Notes under the pieces: model-generated
The model's input: the letters and a program-made list of their open reading frames with translations, nothing else
Told to the model about the DNA's origin: nothing
Databases searched by the model: none
Assembly (NCBI RefSeq): GCF_004296575.1
Contig: NZ_SAYT01000004.1
Location: forward strand, 62,001 to 126,000
DNA from: Dyella amyloliquefaciens
Lineage (GTDB): Bacteria; Pseudomonadota; Gammaproteobacteria; Xanthomonadales; Rhodanobacteraceae
DNA: 64,000 nt
Direction of reading: 5' to 3'
Made by a program: the position numbers and the translations under genes
In this document: positions 51,489 through 61,105 of the stretch, piece by piece
Layout of the letters: each line of letters starts with the position of its first letter
Numbering within the stretch: the first letter of the stretch is position 1

Positions 51489-54400
51489 TCACCAGGTGTA
51501 GCGGATGCCGATATCGCCCCAGACGCCTTTACGGCTTCCGCTCTCCGAACTATGGATGGAGAACTGGCGGCCGAACTGGCCATACAGGCTCATGCGGGTA
51601 TTGAGCGTCGCAGTGACGCCTGCTGCAATGTCCATGCGCGTCGTCTGTTGCGCAAGCGGAACCTGATTCGCTCCGGACCATGTCGTCGTGGCTTGCGCAC
51701 CCCAGTCCCGCCAGAGGTTGGCACGCACATACGGCTGCCACATCTCCCCGTCGGCACGGTTGATCGTCCACTGCCCCCGTACGCCCAGCCGCCCGGTTCC
51801 CCCTGTGGTCGTGCCCAGGTCGACGGCGCCCAGCCCGTCATTGCCATCGTTCAATGCGACGCGCTGCCAGATGATCTGCGCCTGAGGTTCCAGCACGAAG
51901 TTCGGCCCGAACGCGAGCGCCACCGGATAACCTGCCTCGATCGAAGTCAGAACGCCGTAGCCTGAGACCGACAGACGGGCCGACTGCGTTGTGGCGTTGC
52001 CGTCGTAGTGCGTGCCCTGCAGCACGGCGTCGACGTACCAACCACTTGGGCCGTAATGCGTCCAGTATGCCCCGCCGCTGTACGCATCGAGATCCAGCGT
52101 GCCTGTTTGGACCTGCACGTAGGCCGTGGCCGGTGCATTGGTCACGAGCCCGTTCACGTCGGCATTGCTGTTTCCGTATGCGAAGTAGACGCCGGCGGCA
52201 TCGTAGTGATCTGGCATGAAGCTGTCGCGCCAAAGATCCAGACCCACCTGGACACCAAACAGGTGGCCACTGGCGCTCGCATCGGTGAAGGTCTGGTAAC
52301 GGTTGTCGATCTGCTGTCCGAACGTGCGCCCCCAGGCAGACTGGCCCCAGCCAGCGTTGTCGGCACCACCCGCGGCCACGGTCAACGTGTCGCCGATCCG
52401 TTCATGCAACGTACCCAGGGTCGTCTGTCCCAGTTGTCGCGCGATGGGCTGCACCACCGCGTCCGTGGCGATTTCCGGGCCGAGGATCGGATACTTCGCC
52501 GATGTAGGCTGGGCCGCCGGCGCATCCAGAGGCAGTGAGTTGCCGGGAGGGATGCCGTCCGGTACTCCGGACTGTGATCCCGTCGGCGGTGGCGTGGAAG
52601 GCGTCGAGGTGACCGGCGTGGGTGCCGCAATGAAATCAGAGCGCAAAAACCAGTCTTCGGGCGCGCTGCTGTCGACACTGCCTCTGAACAGGCGGTAGTC
52701 GAGGAAGCCGGCGCGCAGCCTGCCGTTGAGCACGAACGCGCCTGCTGTTGTGCTGCCGCCGTTGATCACCTGGACCAGGCGGATGCCGTTGTTCAAGGTC
52801 TGCGCGCCGCTGACGCCGGTGGGAAGCACGACTACCGCGCTCGTTCCGTTCGTGGTGCCACCGTCGAGCACCAGCCGACTCGATGGCGAGCCGTCTGTGC
52901 CGAGAAACGTGTTGAATACGACCTCGCCCTGCGGGTCGCTGTAGCTTCCGCGAATCGTCAGCGCGCCATAACCGGTATCTCCGGCCACCGGGTTACCGGG
53001 CCAGACCACCCCCTGGTTCACCACGTTGCCGATCACCGTGCCCGAACCGGCCAAGGTCCCTGGTGCAAGGACGGTCACGGGCGAACTGATCGAGCCATTG
53101 ACGATGAGCGTGCCCTGTTGAATGGTTGTCGGGCCGCTGTAGGTGTTGTTGCCATTGAGCACTGTGGTGCCGGTGCCCATCTGTACCAGAGCGCCGGTTC
53201 CCGAAAGCACGCCACTGAATCTGAGCGTGTCGCTGCGATCGAACGCCAGGGCGCCGTTGTCGGTGACGTTGCCCACGATGCTACCGCTGGTACCGCCGTT
53301 GCCCAGCTGCAGGGTGCCGGCATTGATCGTCGTGCCGCCCGTATAGGTGTTCGAGCCTGAAAGCACGAGCGTGCCCGTATCGCCCTTCGTCAACGATCCG
53401 GTGCCGCCGATCACACCGCTCACGGTGAGTGTCCCGGCTGGCGCAACATCAATCGTCCCGCCGCCGGTATTGAGCGTCACGCTGCGTGCCAAGGTGAAGC
53501 CTGGGCCGGTGACCGCCAGCGTGCCGCTGTCGAGACTCAGGCTGCCTGTTGCCGCACCAAGATTGTTGTCGGCGGACACTTGCAGCGTGCCGCCGTTGAT
53601 CGCCGTGCCGCCCGTATAGGTGTTCGCGCCCGAAAGAACGAGCGTGCCCGTATCGACCTTCGTCAACGATCCGGTGCCGCCGATCACACCGCTCGCGGCG
53701 AATGTACCGGCTGGCGCAACATCAATCGTCCCGCCGCCGGTATTGAGCGTCACGCTGCGTGCCGTGGTGAAGCCCGGGCCGGTGACCGCCAGCGTGCCGC
53801 TATCGAGACTCAGGCTGCCCGTTGCCGCACCAAGATTGTCGTCGGCGGACACTTGCAGCGTGCCGCCGTTAATCGCTGTGCCGCCCGTGTACGTGTTCGC
53901 GCCGCCGAGTATCAGTGTGCCGAGGTCGGCTTTCTCCAGCTGCGTGCTGCCCTGCAGTACGGCGTCTATTGTCGCGATATAGCCTGCTCCACCCGACGTG
54001 CCATCGCCGACCCGAATGGTGGTCGTGCCGGATCCGGCGGTGGTCTCAACCAGCGTCAGCGGTCCGCCATTGATCACATAGCCACCGGACGCGAACTGCA
54101 TGCCCGCGGCGCTGACCTGGCCCACGCTGTTGTCCACCGTCACCGTGCCCGGCGTCGCCTCGAAGATTGCATAGCCCAAGTTCGCCCACGGCGCGTTTAG
54201 GGTGCCCGTGGCGTTGGTCCAGTTGTCATTGCCGGCAGGGCTCTGCCAGGTACCGCTGCCACCGTTGATGTCGCCGTTCCTGGTTCCCGTACCATCCCAA
54301 TAGGTCAACGTCACGCCCGTCGTATTGACCAGATTTACTTCACCAGGCACCGAAGTCTGCACCACGGCGGTCGTCCCCGATGGCAGGGTGCCCAGCGTCA

Positions 54401-57161
54401 GTCCGTTGTTGGTCAGCGCACCGCCATACATGAAAACCTGGTAGATGCCCGGCCCGAACGTGGTGCCCGGTGATTCGGCTACGTCGAGCGTGCCGTCCAG
54501 CGTCAGGTTGCCCTTCACCGCGGTCAGGTCATTCAGCGCGCCACCTGCCACATTGGAATGGCCAAAGCTGTACTCGAGGACCGAACCGCTGGCGAGGCCA
54601 AGATCACCGTTGATAGTCAGGGTCCCGATACCGCCCGCAGCCCCGCCAGGAGCCAGGGTGCCACCGGCCACGTTGACGCTTCCTCCGATGATGCCAGTGC
54701 CGCCTAGCGTCGCACCGCTCGCCACCGCCGTCGCACCCGTGGCGGCCGTCTGGTCGCCGTTGATGTACAGGGAGCCGCCATTGACGGTCGTGCCGCCCGT
54801 GTAGCTGTTGGTGCCGGTCAGAACCAACGTGCCAGGGCCAGCCGCATTGAGCACGCCGGGAGCGGTACCGTCAGAGATGACCCCGGCAAGGGTCTGGGTG
54901 GTTCCCGCCGGCGGCGTGAAGTTCGGATCGCCGGTCAGTGTGACGTTGTTGCCAATCGTGTAGTTGCTACCGCTCAGCCATGACAGGGTGGTGCCAGCGG
55001 CCATTGCCAGCGCGCCCGTACCCAACGCCGCATTGTTGCCGACTGCGATCGCGCCACCGCTGATCGTCGTCGTACCGCTGTAGGAGTTGTTGCCGGACAA
55101 GGTCTGGGTGCCGGTGCCGATCTTGGTCAGGTTGCCGCTTCCACTGATCGTGCCGGAGTATGCGCTCGATGTATTGTTGCCGCCGGTGGCCAGGGTGGTC
55201 GCATTCAGCGCCACTGTGCCGGCGGTGCCGGCCAGGGAACCGATCGTATCGACGGCCAGCAACTGGAACTCGCCGCCATTGACGGTGACAGCGACGCTGC
55301 CGCCGATCCCGCTCTGTCCGTTGTTGGTCCCCAGCACTCTAAAGAGACCGCCGTTGATCGTGATCGGGCCGCCGGTGATGCTCGCGCCGTTATAGATATC
55401 CAGGTCACCGCTATTGAGAATGACGCCGCCCGTGTTCGCCCAGACGCCGCCTACCGTATTGTTGAAAATCCCATGACCTCCGGTGCTCGAAATGGTGAGA
55501 GAGCCGGGTCCGCTGGTAATGCTGACGCTGATCCATCCGGCGTTCGGCGCGAGAAAGCTATTGGCATTGGCCACCACCGAATACACTCTGCCGTCAGTGG
55601 CGGTGACGGATGAATTCGCGATGGTGCCTCCATTGAGCACGACTCTTTCGCCGCCGATGTTCATGCCGTTGAGATCGAGGGTCGCGCTCGCGGCCACCGT
55701 GGTTCCGCCTGCGCTGGAGCCGAGCGCAGAGTTACTCCCGACGACGAGCGTGCCGGTGCTGATCGTTGTTCCGCCCGTATAAGTATTGGCGCCGGTCAAC
55801 GTGGTAGTGCCGGTGCCGATCTGGCTGACTAATCCGGTGCCCGAGATCACGCCGCCGTAGGTCACCGCCGTGCCGGCTGCCGGATCGAAGGCCAGCGCGG
55901 CATTGTTGCTGACGTTGCCGGTGATGGCGCCATTGGTAGTGCCGTCACCCACCTGCAGCGTGCCCGCCGAGATCGTCCAGGGTGTAGTCGTCGTGGTTGA
56001 GCCGGTCAGCGTCCAGGTACTGACGCCCGTCTTTTGATACTGGCCAAAGCCCTGATACTGTGCAGTCGGACCGATCTGCGCCATGCTGAAGGTCGCGTTG
56101 GTCGAACCGCCCAGAATGAACGTATCGGCTGACGAAAACGCCACCACGTTGCCGGTGATATTCGAGCCCGCATCGATCTCAAGCGAGTTGGTGCCGCCCG
56201 TGAAGGTGATGGCACTTGCCCGAGTGCCTCCGCCTCCGAGGCCGCCCGAAATGTTGCCGGCATTGATGATCGTTAGCCCCGCGCCGGTGATGCCCACACC
56301 TCCGGTGCCGGTCGTGCTTGCCCCCCCGGAAATAGTGCCACCGGCCATATTGGTGACACTGAGCCCAGTACCAGAGATGCCGGCACCGCCAATCGCACTG
56401 GTGCTTGCACCTCCGGAGATACTGCCGGAGTTGATGACGGTGTCGGCAAGCCCGATGAGACCGATGCCGCCGTTCCCAGCAGTTCCCAGGCCATTGGGTG
56501 AGTTCGCGCCACCCTGACCGCCACTGATCGAGCCCGAATTCACTAGCGTCGCACCGTTCGCCGCGAACTTCAGACCCGCGCCACCGTCTCCGCCAAAGCC
56601 GCCGCTCGTGCCGCCGCCACCATTGCCGCCCGCGCCTCCGGTGCCTCCCGTGATCGTGCTGGAGTTCGTGCTGGTTCCACTGCTACCGGTAATGTAGGCG
56701 CCGCATCCTCCGGCTCCTCCGCCGGCATTGTTTCCGTGAGCAGTGCCTTCGTTGGACGCATTGCCCCCGTTGCCTCCAACGAGGTTGCCCGTGTTGTTGA
56801 TGGTCGCGGTGCCTGTGCCATTGCCGTTCCAGCCGCCGCCACCGCCAGCGCCATCAGCTAACCCCTGATTTCCATTCTCGCCGTTAGGATTTGCGGCGGT
56901 GCCGCCCGCACCACCCGTTGCGCCCCCCGCAGCTGCGTTGCCGCCATTGCCACCGCCTGAGCTGCCACCGATGAAGTTGCCAACGGCTTGACCCGTACAA
57001 CTTGTTCCATCGCCACCGTTGCCGGCCCAAGCGGGAATAGCGACGGACGCCATAATCAATGCAAGTGCGATCGGTCTGGCAACCATCTGGCTGATGCAGC
57101 GACAGGGCACCTCCACGTAACCTGGCAGCCGACCTCCATCAGAGTTTTTCGGCGCGGTCAT
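51489..57161 (-). CDS. Large autotransporter (type Va) adhesin with passenger-associated repeats
   Basis: 1890 residues. An extended signal region ends at VASVAIPAWAG-like sequence (about residue 47). Residues about 50-300 are Gly/Asn-rich (GGNGGNA-type, ISGG repeats). Residues about 380-1500 carry many passenger-associated transport repeats (TLVLSGANTYTGGT and INGGTLQVS types), which build a beta helix. A Pro/Thr linker (PTPVTSTPSTPPPTGSQSG) precedes RQLGQTTLGTLHERIGDTL and the C-terminal beta-barrel (about 1620-1890), ending in the aromatic GIRYTW. It would be displayed on the cell surface as an adhesin or aggregation factor. No protease or lipase active site is visible in the passenger. 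Units at 53332-53877 are near-identical. Confidence 0.93.
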   Translation of the reverse strand: MTAPKNSDGGRLPGYVEVPCRCISQMVARPIALALIMASVAIPAWAGNGGDGTSCTGQAVGNFIGGSSGGGNGGNAAAGGATGGAGGTAANPNGENGNQGLADGAGGGGGWNGNGTGTATINNTGNLVGGNGGNASNEGTAHGNNAGGGAGGCGAYITGSSGTSTNSSTITGGTGGAGGNGGGGTSGGFGGDGGAGLKFAANGATLVNSGSISGGQGGANSPNGLGTAGNGGIGLIGLADTVINSGSISGGASTSAIGGAGISGTGLSVTNMAGGTISGGASTTGTGGVGITGAGLTIINAGNISGGLGGGGTRASAITFTGGTNSLEIDAGSNITGNVVAFSSADTFILGGSTNATFSMAQIGPTAQYQGFGQYQKTGVSTWTLTGSTTTTTPWTISAGTLQVGDGTTNGAITGNVSNNAALAFDPAAGTAVTYGGVISGTGLVSQIGTGTTTLTGANTYTGGTTISTGTLVVGSNSALGSSAGGTTVAASATLDLNGMNIGGERVVLNGGTIANSSVTATDGRVYSVVANANSFLAPNAGWISVSITSGPGSLTISSTGGHGIFNNTVGGVWANTGGVILNSGDLDIYNGASITGGPITINGGLFRVLGTNNGQSGIGGSVAVTVNGGEFQLLAVDTIGSLAGTAGTVALNATTLATGGNNTSSAYSGTISGSGNLTKIGTGTQTLSGNNSYSGTTTISGGAIAVGNNAALGTGALAMAAGTTLSWLSGSNYTIGNNVTLTGDPNFTPPAGTTQTLAGVISDGTAPGVLNAAGPGTLVLTGTNSYTGGTTVNGGSLYINGDQTAATGATAVASGATLGGTGIIGGSVNVAGGTLAPGGAAGGIGTLTINGDLGLASGSVLEYSFGHSNVAGGALNDLTAVKGNLTLDGTLDVAESPGTTFGPGIYQVFMYGGALTNNGLTLGTLPSGTTAVVQTSVPGEVNLVNTTGVTLTYWDGTGTRNGDINGGSGTWQSPAGNDNWTNATGTLNAPWANLGYAIFEATPGTVTVDNSVGQVSAAGMQFASGGYVINGGPLTLVETTAGSGTTTIRVGDGTSGGAGYIATIDAVLQGSTQLEKADLGTLILGGANTYTGGTAINGGTLQVSADDNLGAATGSLSLDSGTLAVTGPGFTTARSVTLNTGGGTIDVAPAGTFAASGVIGGTGSLTKVDTGTLVLSGANTYTGGTAINGGTLQVSADNNLGAATGSLSLDSGTLAVTGPGFTLARSVTLNTGGGTIDVAPAGTLTVSGVIGGTGSLTKGDTGTLVLSGSNTYTGGTTINAGTLQLGNGGTSGSIVGNVTDNGALAFDRSDTLRFSGVLSGTGALVQMGTGTTVLNGNNTYSGPTTIQQGTLIVNGSISSPVTVLAPGTLAGSGTVIGNVVNQGVVWPGNPVAGDTGYGALTIRGSYSDPQGEVVFNTFLGTDGSPSSRLVLDGGTTNGTSAVVVLPTGVSGAQTLNNGIRLVQVINGGSTTAGAFVLNGRLRAGFLDYRLFRGSVDSSAPEDWFLRSDFIAAPTPVTSTPSTPPPTGSQSGVPDGIPPGNSLPLDAPAAQPTSAKYPILGPEIATDAVVQPIARQLGQTTLGTLHERIGDTLTVAAGGADNAGWGQSAWGRTFGQQIDNRYQTFTDASASGHLFGVQVGLDLWRDSFMPDHYDAAGVYFAYGNSNADVNGLVTNAPATAYVQVQTGTLDLDAYSGGAYWTHYGPSGWYVDAVLQGTHYDGNATTQSARLSVSGYGVLTSIEAGYPVALAFGPNFVLEPQAQIIWQRVALNDGNDGLGAVDLGTTTGGTGRLGVRGQWTINRADGEMWQPYVRANLWRDWGAQATTTWSGANQVPLAQQTTRMDIAAGVTATLNTRMSLYGQFGRQFSIHSSESGSRKGVWGDIGIRYTW
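53332..53877. repeat. Two tandem 273-bp (91-residue) near-identical repeats in the autotransporter
   Basis: Units 53332-53604 and 53605-53877 have exactly the same length and differ at only a few positions (for example SADNNL vs SADDNL, TLTVSG vs TFAASG). A partial third unit begins at 53878. The in-frame 273-bp period suggests a recent duplication by recombination within the passenger. Confidence 0.9.
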
Positions 57162-57312
57162 AGTTCGCTCTGGTGTCCGTCAAAACGCATTTATTTCGAC
57201 GCTCACAGTGGTTCGTCGCGCATGCGACAACCTCGGCAGAGAGGAGCCATCCTACGAAGTTTTGCTGAGAATCAGGTGTTGCCAGCCAGGCGAATACCCG
57301 CGTGGAGATCAA
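57162..57312. other. Upstream region of the autotransporter
   Basis: About 150 bp without a gene, containing the autotransporter promoter on the minus strand and the decayed 5' flank of the transposase remnant on the plus strand. No IS terminal repeat is recognised. Confidence 0.35.
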
Positions 57313-57639
57313 TACTTCAATAGGATCGCCAAGAATGGCGTACCCGAGACGGTGACGATAAATAAGAGCGGAGCGGACCTCGCTGCGCTCAAAGACATCA
57401 CCGCCGCCCGCAATCAGCCGATCAACATTCGACAGTAGAAGTATTTGAACAACCTGGTCGAGCAGAATCACCGCGCCAGCAAGCGACGAGCGCGACCCCC
57501 GTTGGGCTCCAAAAGCATCCAATGTGCCTGGATCCTGCGTGGCGGCATCGAGGTGGTGCATATGGTCAAGAAGGGGCAGATGCGCCGCCCCGACGGGGAA
57601 GGTTCGTCTGCCGTCGCTTCGTACTACTCGCTGGACTTC
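57313..57639 (+). pseudogene. IS6-family transposase remnant (C-terminal third, with internal stop)
   Basis: In one frame the sequence reads QYFNRIAKNGVPETVTINKS, then GADLAALKDITAARNQPINI, a TAG stop at 57436-57438, KYLNNLVEQNHRASKRRARP, PLGSKSIQCAWILRGGIEVV and HMVKKGQM, ending near YYSL. This is the C-terminal core of an IS6-family DDE transposase: the catalytic Glu is in NNLVEQNHR, followed by the K/R-rich and GFKS-like segments. The N-terminal DDE residues and HTH are gone. The nonsense codon and the missing 5' half show it is inactive. Confidence 0.85.
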
Positions 57640-57983
57640 CGAACGCGCTGCGGCGTTGCGCAACGGATCGAACATCGACCGCCATTGCGACACAACCCTT
57701 CATGGTCAGCCCCCTTTTGAACAACGATCGGCGCGGTGAGCCGCGACTCATACCGGCCAGAGCGCGACATGCCTATCGGAGGACAACCCCTGCCAAACCA
57801 AAATACACCGCATGCCTTCAACACAATGTCAACGCGCCCTCTCCCCAGGGGCTGGCTGCGAACCTTGCGAGGATGAAAACTTGCCTAATCGCGTGGTCCT
57901 TATGACTGCTTCGGGTCGAAGGCGGACCTTGCAGGCGTTGCCTAGCCGACACACTCAATATTCGTATTCCCCAAGCCTCTAGT
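57640..57983. other. Gap between the IS6 remnant and an alpha/beta hydrolase
   Basis: About 340 bp with no supported gene. Short frames on both strands lack family motifs. It may contain the missing right end of the IS copy, but no terminal inverted repeat could be defined. Confidence 0.35.
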
Positions 57984-58913
57984 TCACTTGACCGTTTCAA
58001 GCCATTGCAACAGGGCGTGCGAGAGTTCCGTTCGTTGATCCGAATACGCATGATCCGTAGCCAGATGCAACGTGGTGACGCGGGTGTCACCGGCCTGGCG
58101 AAGCGCGCTGGCGAAAGCGTCGTCCACGGGCGCCAGGCCGTCGTCCGACGTCATCACGAGCACGGGCCTGTCCTTGATGGCTGCCGCCTTCGCGCCAAAT
58201 CGCCACGCAGATGCATGGTCGGATACCTCCTGGGCCAAACCGTTGGGAGTGCATCCGCTGAGCGGCGCCATGCCTTCGTCAGCCAGTGACGTGCCCATGG
58301 CCTTAATGGCGTCTTCCTTCGAACCATGCGACTGCAGCTGCGCCAGCTCGCCGGCGAGATCGGCACCCGAGATCATCGCCATGCCCTTGATGGCTGGGTC
58401 CGACGCGGTACCGTGGACCGCCATGAAGCCTCCCATGCTGTGACCCACGAGCACGATCCTGGATGGGTCGAGTCGCAGGCGCTTGGCGTTTGCGGGTTGG
58501 CGAAGATAGGCGATGGCCGCGGCGACATCTTCGATGCCGTGGGAGAAGGAGAAGGTGCCCGGCGTACCCCATGACCCGCGATAGTTGAAGTAGAGAACGT
58601 CCCACCCGGCGCGCCGCATGTCCTGCGCGAGGTCCAGGTTTCGCTCGTTTCCGGGAAAGCCGTGCAACAGGATCACCGCTGGGTGCGGACCAGCACCCGC
58701 AGCCACGTAAACCAGGGCATTCATGAGCGATCCGTGGCTGGGGATCTGCATCGTCTCCATCGACGCCTTCGCATCGCCTTCCGGTTGGGTCGCACTGTTA
58801 ACGCTGGCCTTCGCATCGTCAGGCGACCCGGTACCGCGGGCGTGAGCTGAATCAGGAGACAGGCACAGCGATAGGCAAGCGGCAAACAATGCGGACGTCA
58901 CGAACGTTTTCAT
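57984..58913 (-). CDS. Secreted alpha/beta hydrolase
   Basis: 309 residues with a signal peptide (LFAACLSLCLSPDSAHA). The hydrolase fold shows PAVILLHGFPGNERNLDLA (oxyanion region), YFNYRGSWGTPGTFSFSHG, the nucleophile elbow IVLVGHSMGGFMAVHGTASD, the acid in VLVMTSDDGLAPVDDAFASA and a catalytic His probably in HLATDHAYSDQR. The family includes dienelactone hydrolases and prolyl oligopeptidase-like esterases, and the substrate is unknown. It lies downstream of the IS remnant on the opposite strand. Confidence 0.88.
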   Translation of the reverse strand: MKTFVTSALFAACLSLCLSPDSAHARGTGSPDDAKASVNSATQPEGDAKASMETMQIPSHGSLMNALVYVAAGAGPHPAVILLHGFPGNERNLDLAQDMRRAGWDVLYFNYRGSWGTPGTFSFSHGIEDVAAAIAYLRQPANAKRLRLDPSRIVLVGHSMGGFMAVHGTASDPAIKGMAMISGADLAGELAQLQSHGSKEDAIKAMGTSLADEGMAPLSGCTPNGLAQEVSDHASAWRFGAKAAAIKDRPVLVMTSDDGLAPVDDAFASALRQAGDTRVTTLHLATDHAYSDQRTELSHALLQWLETVK

Positions 58914-59412
58914 GCTTTCCCCTTGGTGAGATGGCTGGCGCCGGTTACCCGCGAGCGATGCCAGACTAATGCGGATAGTCGATGTGCAGAGGACTTCTTC
59001 CCTCTGCCAGATGGCTTATGGTCGTCGCATTCTAGGCTCGGACTGACCGGGGCAGGGCTTGTCCATCGGCCGCACAGGCGCACCCCGATGAAGGCGGCTG
59101 GACGGCGGTGAGCGGCGTTCCCGGTCAACTTGAGTGCAGGCAGCCTGGCAGCAGTGCAGGACTCCATGTGGCGATCGTCCAACGCTATAGGATCGGACTA
59201 CCTCCGTATTGCACATATTCGGTAACCCCCTTGGGTGGCGTCTGACCGCGGCGCTGTGGCTGCTTGATGCCGCGTGGCGCGCAGTCACGGTTCGCGAGCC
59301 GAACACGGGTGTGGGACCGCGCAGGCATCGGGCTTCAGCGCTTGCCGATGGGGGCGGGCCGTCGAAACGCGGCTTCGCCTCAACCCATCGGGGATGGCAG
59401 CGAACACCCGGC
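58914..59412. other. Gene-free 499-bp stretch
   Basis: I cannot support a gene here. Several overlapping frames exist on both strands, but none has a Shine-Dalgarno, signal peptide or recognised motif. It includes the promoter of the alpha/beta hydrolase and the 3' flank of the LysR gene. Confidence 0.4.
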
Positions 59413-60342
59413 TCATGGCTTCCTCTTGAAAGCCGACGCCAAGGCGTTCTCGCCTTCCGTTGCAAACCGCTGTGAAAACTCCCCCTGCAGGAAGTCGACG
59501 AAGCGGCGCACGCGCGGTGGCTGAAACACGTTGGGGTGGTACATCGCGTGGATGGGCGAAGGGGCGGACCAGGCCGGCGCGTTTATGAGCTTCAGCCTTC
59601 CGGCGCTTACATCCGCCGTGACCGCCCATAGCTGCCGGTACGCAAAGCCGCGCCCCATCACCGCCCATGTACGAATGACTTCGCTGTCGGTGCATTCGTG
59701 ATAACGCCGCACGCGTACGACATCCTCGCCGAGTTGCCACTCGTTTCTTGGCCCTGCCTGGTTGGTCAGCACCAGCGTGGGAAGCTCGGCGAGTTCCTCG
59801 GGTTGCGTTGGCATGCCGTAGGCATCGATACATGCCGGCGATGCACACACCACGCGCCAGCTGTCGGCAAGGTGGCGCGCGACGAGGTCGCTGTCCTGCA
59901 AGGGGCCGACGCGTATGGCGACGTCGACATCGTCGGGCACGAAGCGCGAGAGCGAATCCGACAGCGTCAGCACGACGCGCACGTCGGGGTGCAGCTCCAT
60001 GAAGCGGTTGAGGATATGGACCAGCAGGTTGCGCCCGAGATCCGACGGTGCCGATACCCGCAGCGTTCCGCTGACCGCGTCGGTGCCACTTCGCACGGCG
60101 CGCTCGGCCTCGTTCATGGTTTCGATCGCCACCCGGCAGGAGGCGATGTAGATGCGCCCCTCATCCGTCAGGCGCAGTTGACGCGTTGTCCGCTCGAACA
60201 GGCGCGCGCCCAGCATCGTCTCCACCCGTTGCACACAGGCGCTGGCCGCGGCAGGTGAAAGCCCGGTCCGGCGCCCGGCCGCCGACAGGCTGCCGAGGTC
60301 GGCCGCATCGACAAGAAGCTGCATGTCGCTGAAGCGGTTCAT
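59413..60342 (-). CDS. LysR family transcriptional regulator
   Basis: 309 residues from ATG 60342 (MNRFSDMQLLVDAADLGSLS). The upstream part of the open frame is not coding. The HTH is AAGRRTGLSPAAASACVQRV, followed by ETMLGARLFERTTRQLRLTD, the linker helix and the periplasmic-binding-like effector domain (VSGTLRVSAPSDLGRNLLVH, VDVAIRVGPLQDSDLVARHL). It belongs to the CrgA/DmlR-type LysR group with an MNRF-like start. It is divergent from a lipocalin-like gene, with a 19-bp perfect palindrome between them. It probably represses or activates that gene in response to an unknown small molecule. Confidence 0.93.
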   Translation of the reverse strand: MNRFSDMQLLVDAADLGSLSAAGRRTGLSPAAASACVQRVETMLGARLFERTTRQLRLTDEGRIYIASCRVAIETMNEAERAVRSGTDAVSGTLRVSAPSDLGRNLLVHILNRFMELHPDVRVVLTLSDSLSRFVPDDVDVAIRVGPLQDSDLVARHLADSWRVVCASPACIDAYGMPTQPEELAELPTLVLTNQAGPRNEWQLGEDVVRVRRYHECTDSEVIRTWAVMGRGFAYRQLWAVTADVSAGRLKLINAPAWSAPSPIHAMYHPNVFQPPRVRRFVDFLQGEFSQRFATEGENALASAFKRKP

Positions 60343-60381
60343 GAGTGCCTGTCCTGGCGCAGGAGGCTTGAGCCGGATCAT

Positions 60382-60400
60382 CTTCAAATGGCATTTGAAG
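60382..60400. promoter_or_regulatory. Perfect palindrome between divergent LysR and lipocalin-like genes
   Basis: CTTCAAATGGCATTTGAAG has 9-bp arms around one central base. It lies 40 bp upstream of the LysR start and about 85 bp upstream of the lipocalin-like start. It contains T-N11-A pairings, as expected for a LysR-type operator. Confidence 0.75.
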
Positions 60401-60484
60401 GTCAATAAACATCGAGGCTCATTATCAAGCGGAAGGCGGCGAGTGAGTATGGAATTCATCCCCCGCTCCCCTGAAGGTGCCGCC

Positions 60485-61030
60485 ATGTCATTCGCCAAAC
60501 GCATGTTCGTTGTTTGCCTGATCGCCTCCATGGCCGCATCCCCGGTGCTGGCCGGCCAGGACGCCATGACGTCCGCCGCAAGCGCCGGCCACGGCATGGT
60601 TCCGAAGGAGCTGGTCGGGGCGTGGACGCTGGTCCGTTGTGACAACGTCTATCCCGATGGCCATCGCGTGGAGCTCTACGGCCCCCATCCGGAAGGCATG
60701 TGGCTTATCGATGCCCAGGGCGATTACATGATGCAGATCGTGCGCGCCAGGCGCATGCCATTCGCCGCCAACGACAAATCCAAAGGGACGCCCGACGAGT
60801 ATCGCGCCGCCTCGATGGACAGCAATGCCCACTACGGTCGCGTGAGTGCCGATGCGAGCCATCTGCGCAGCGACATCGTGCATGCATCCTTCCCCAATTG
60901 GGATGGAAGGAGCGGCGACACGAGTTACACCATCAACGGTGACGAGCTGACCTATCGCGTTGCCAAACCGTCGAGCGGTGCGGCGGATGGCGCCCATGGT
61001 GAAGTGGTTTGGCGTCGCGTCCATTCATAG
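60485..61030 (+). CDS. Secreted lipocalin-like domain protein
   Basis: 181 residues from ATG 60485 (MSFAKRMFVVCLIASMAASP), with GAAGGTG 7 nt upstream. An in-frame ATG at 60449 would bury the signal. The mature protein has KELVGAWTLVRCDNVYPDGH, GMWLIDAQGDYMMQIVRAR and TSYTINGDELTYRV, matching the lipocalin_5-type small beta-barrel. It probably binds a hydrophobic ligand in the periplasm. Divergent from the LysR gene, with an operator-like palindrome in between, so it is the likely regulated partner. Confidence 0.85.
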   Translation: MSFAKRMFVVCLIASMAASPVLAGQDAMTSAASAGHGMVPKELVGAWTLVRCDNVYPDGHRVELYGPHPEGMWLIDAQGDYMMQIVRARRMPFAANDKSKGTPDEYRAASMDSNAHYGRVSADASHLRSDIVHASFPNWDGRSGDTSYTINGDELTYRVAKPSSGAADGAHGEVVWRRVHS

Positions 61031-61105
61031 GAACGCACGCCGTCTCGATGATGGGCTCACATCTGCAGGGCCACCGGCATCCCGGTGGCTGCCTGCTTGT
61101 CTCGA

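Noticed and set aside
52700-56500. Repeated blocks that could look like a CRISPR array or coding repeats on the plus strand
   Set aside because: They are in-frame passenger repeats of the autotransporter with amino-acid periodicity. There are no short identical repeats with unique spacers.
57139-57693. 184-codon minus-strand frame across the autotransporter upstream region
   Set aside because: It is antisense to the IS6 transposase remnant and shows no family similarity I can recognise.
59016-59848. Minus-strand frames between the LysR and hydrolase genes
   Set aside because: One overlaps the well-supported LysR gene in another frame and the other lacks any start signal or motif.
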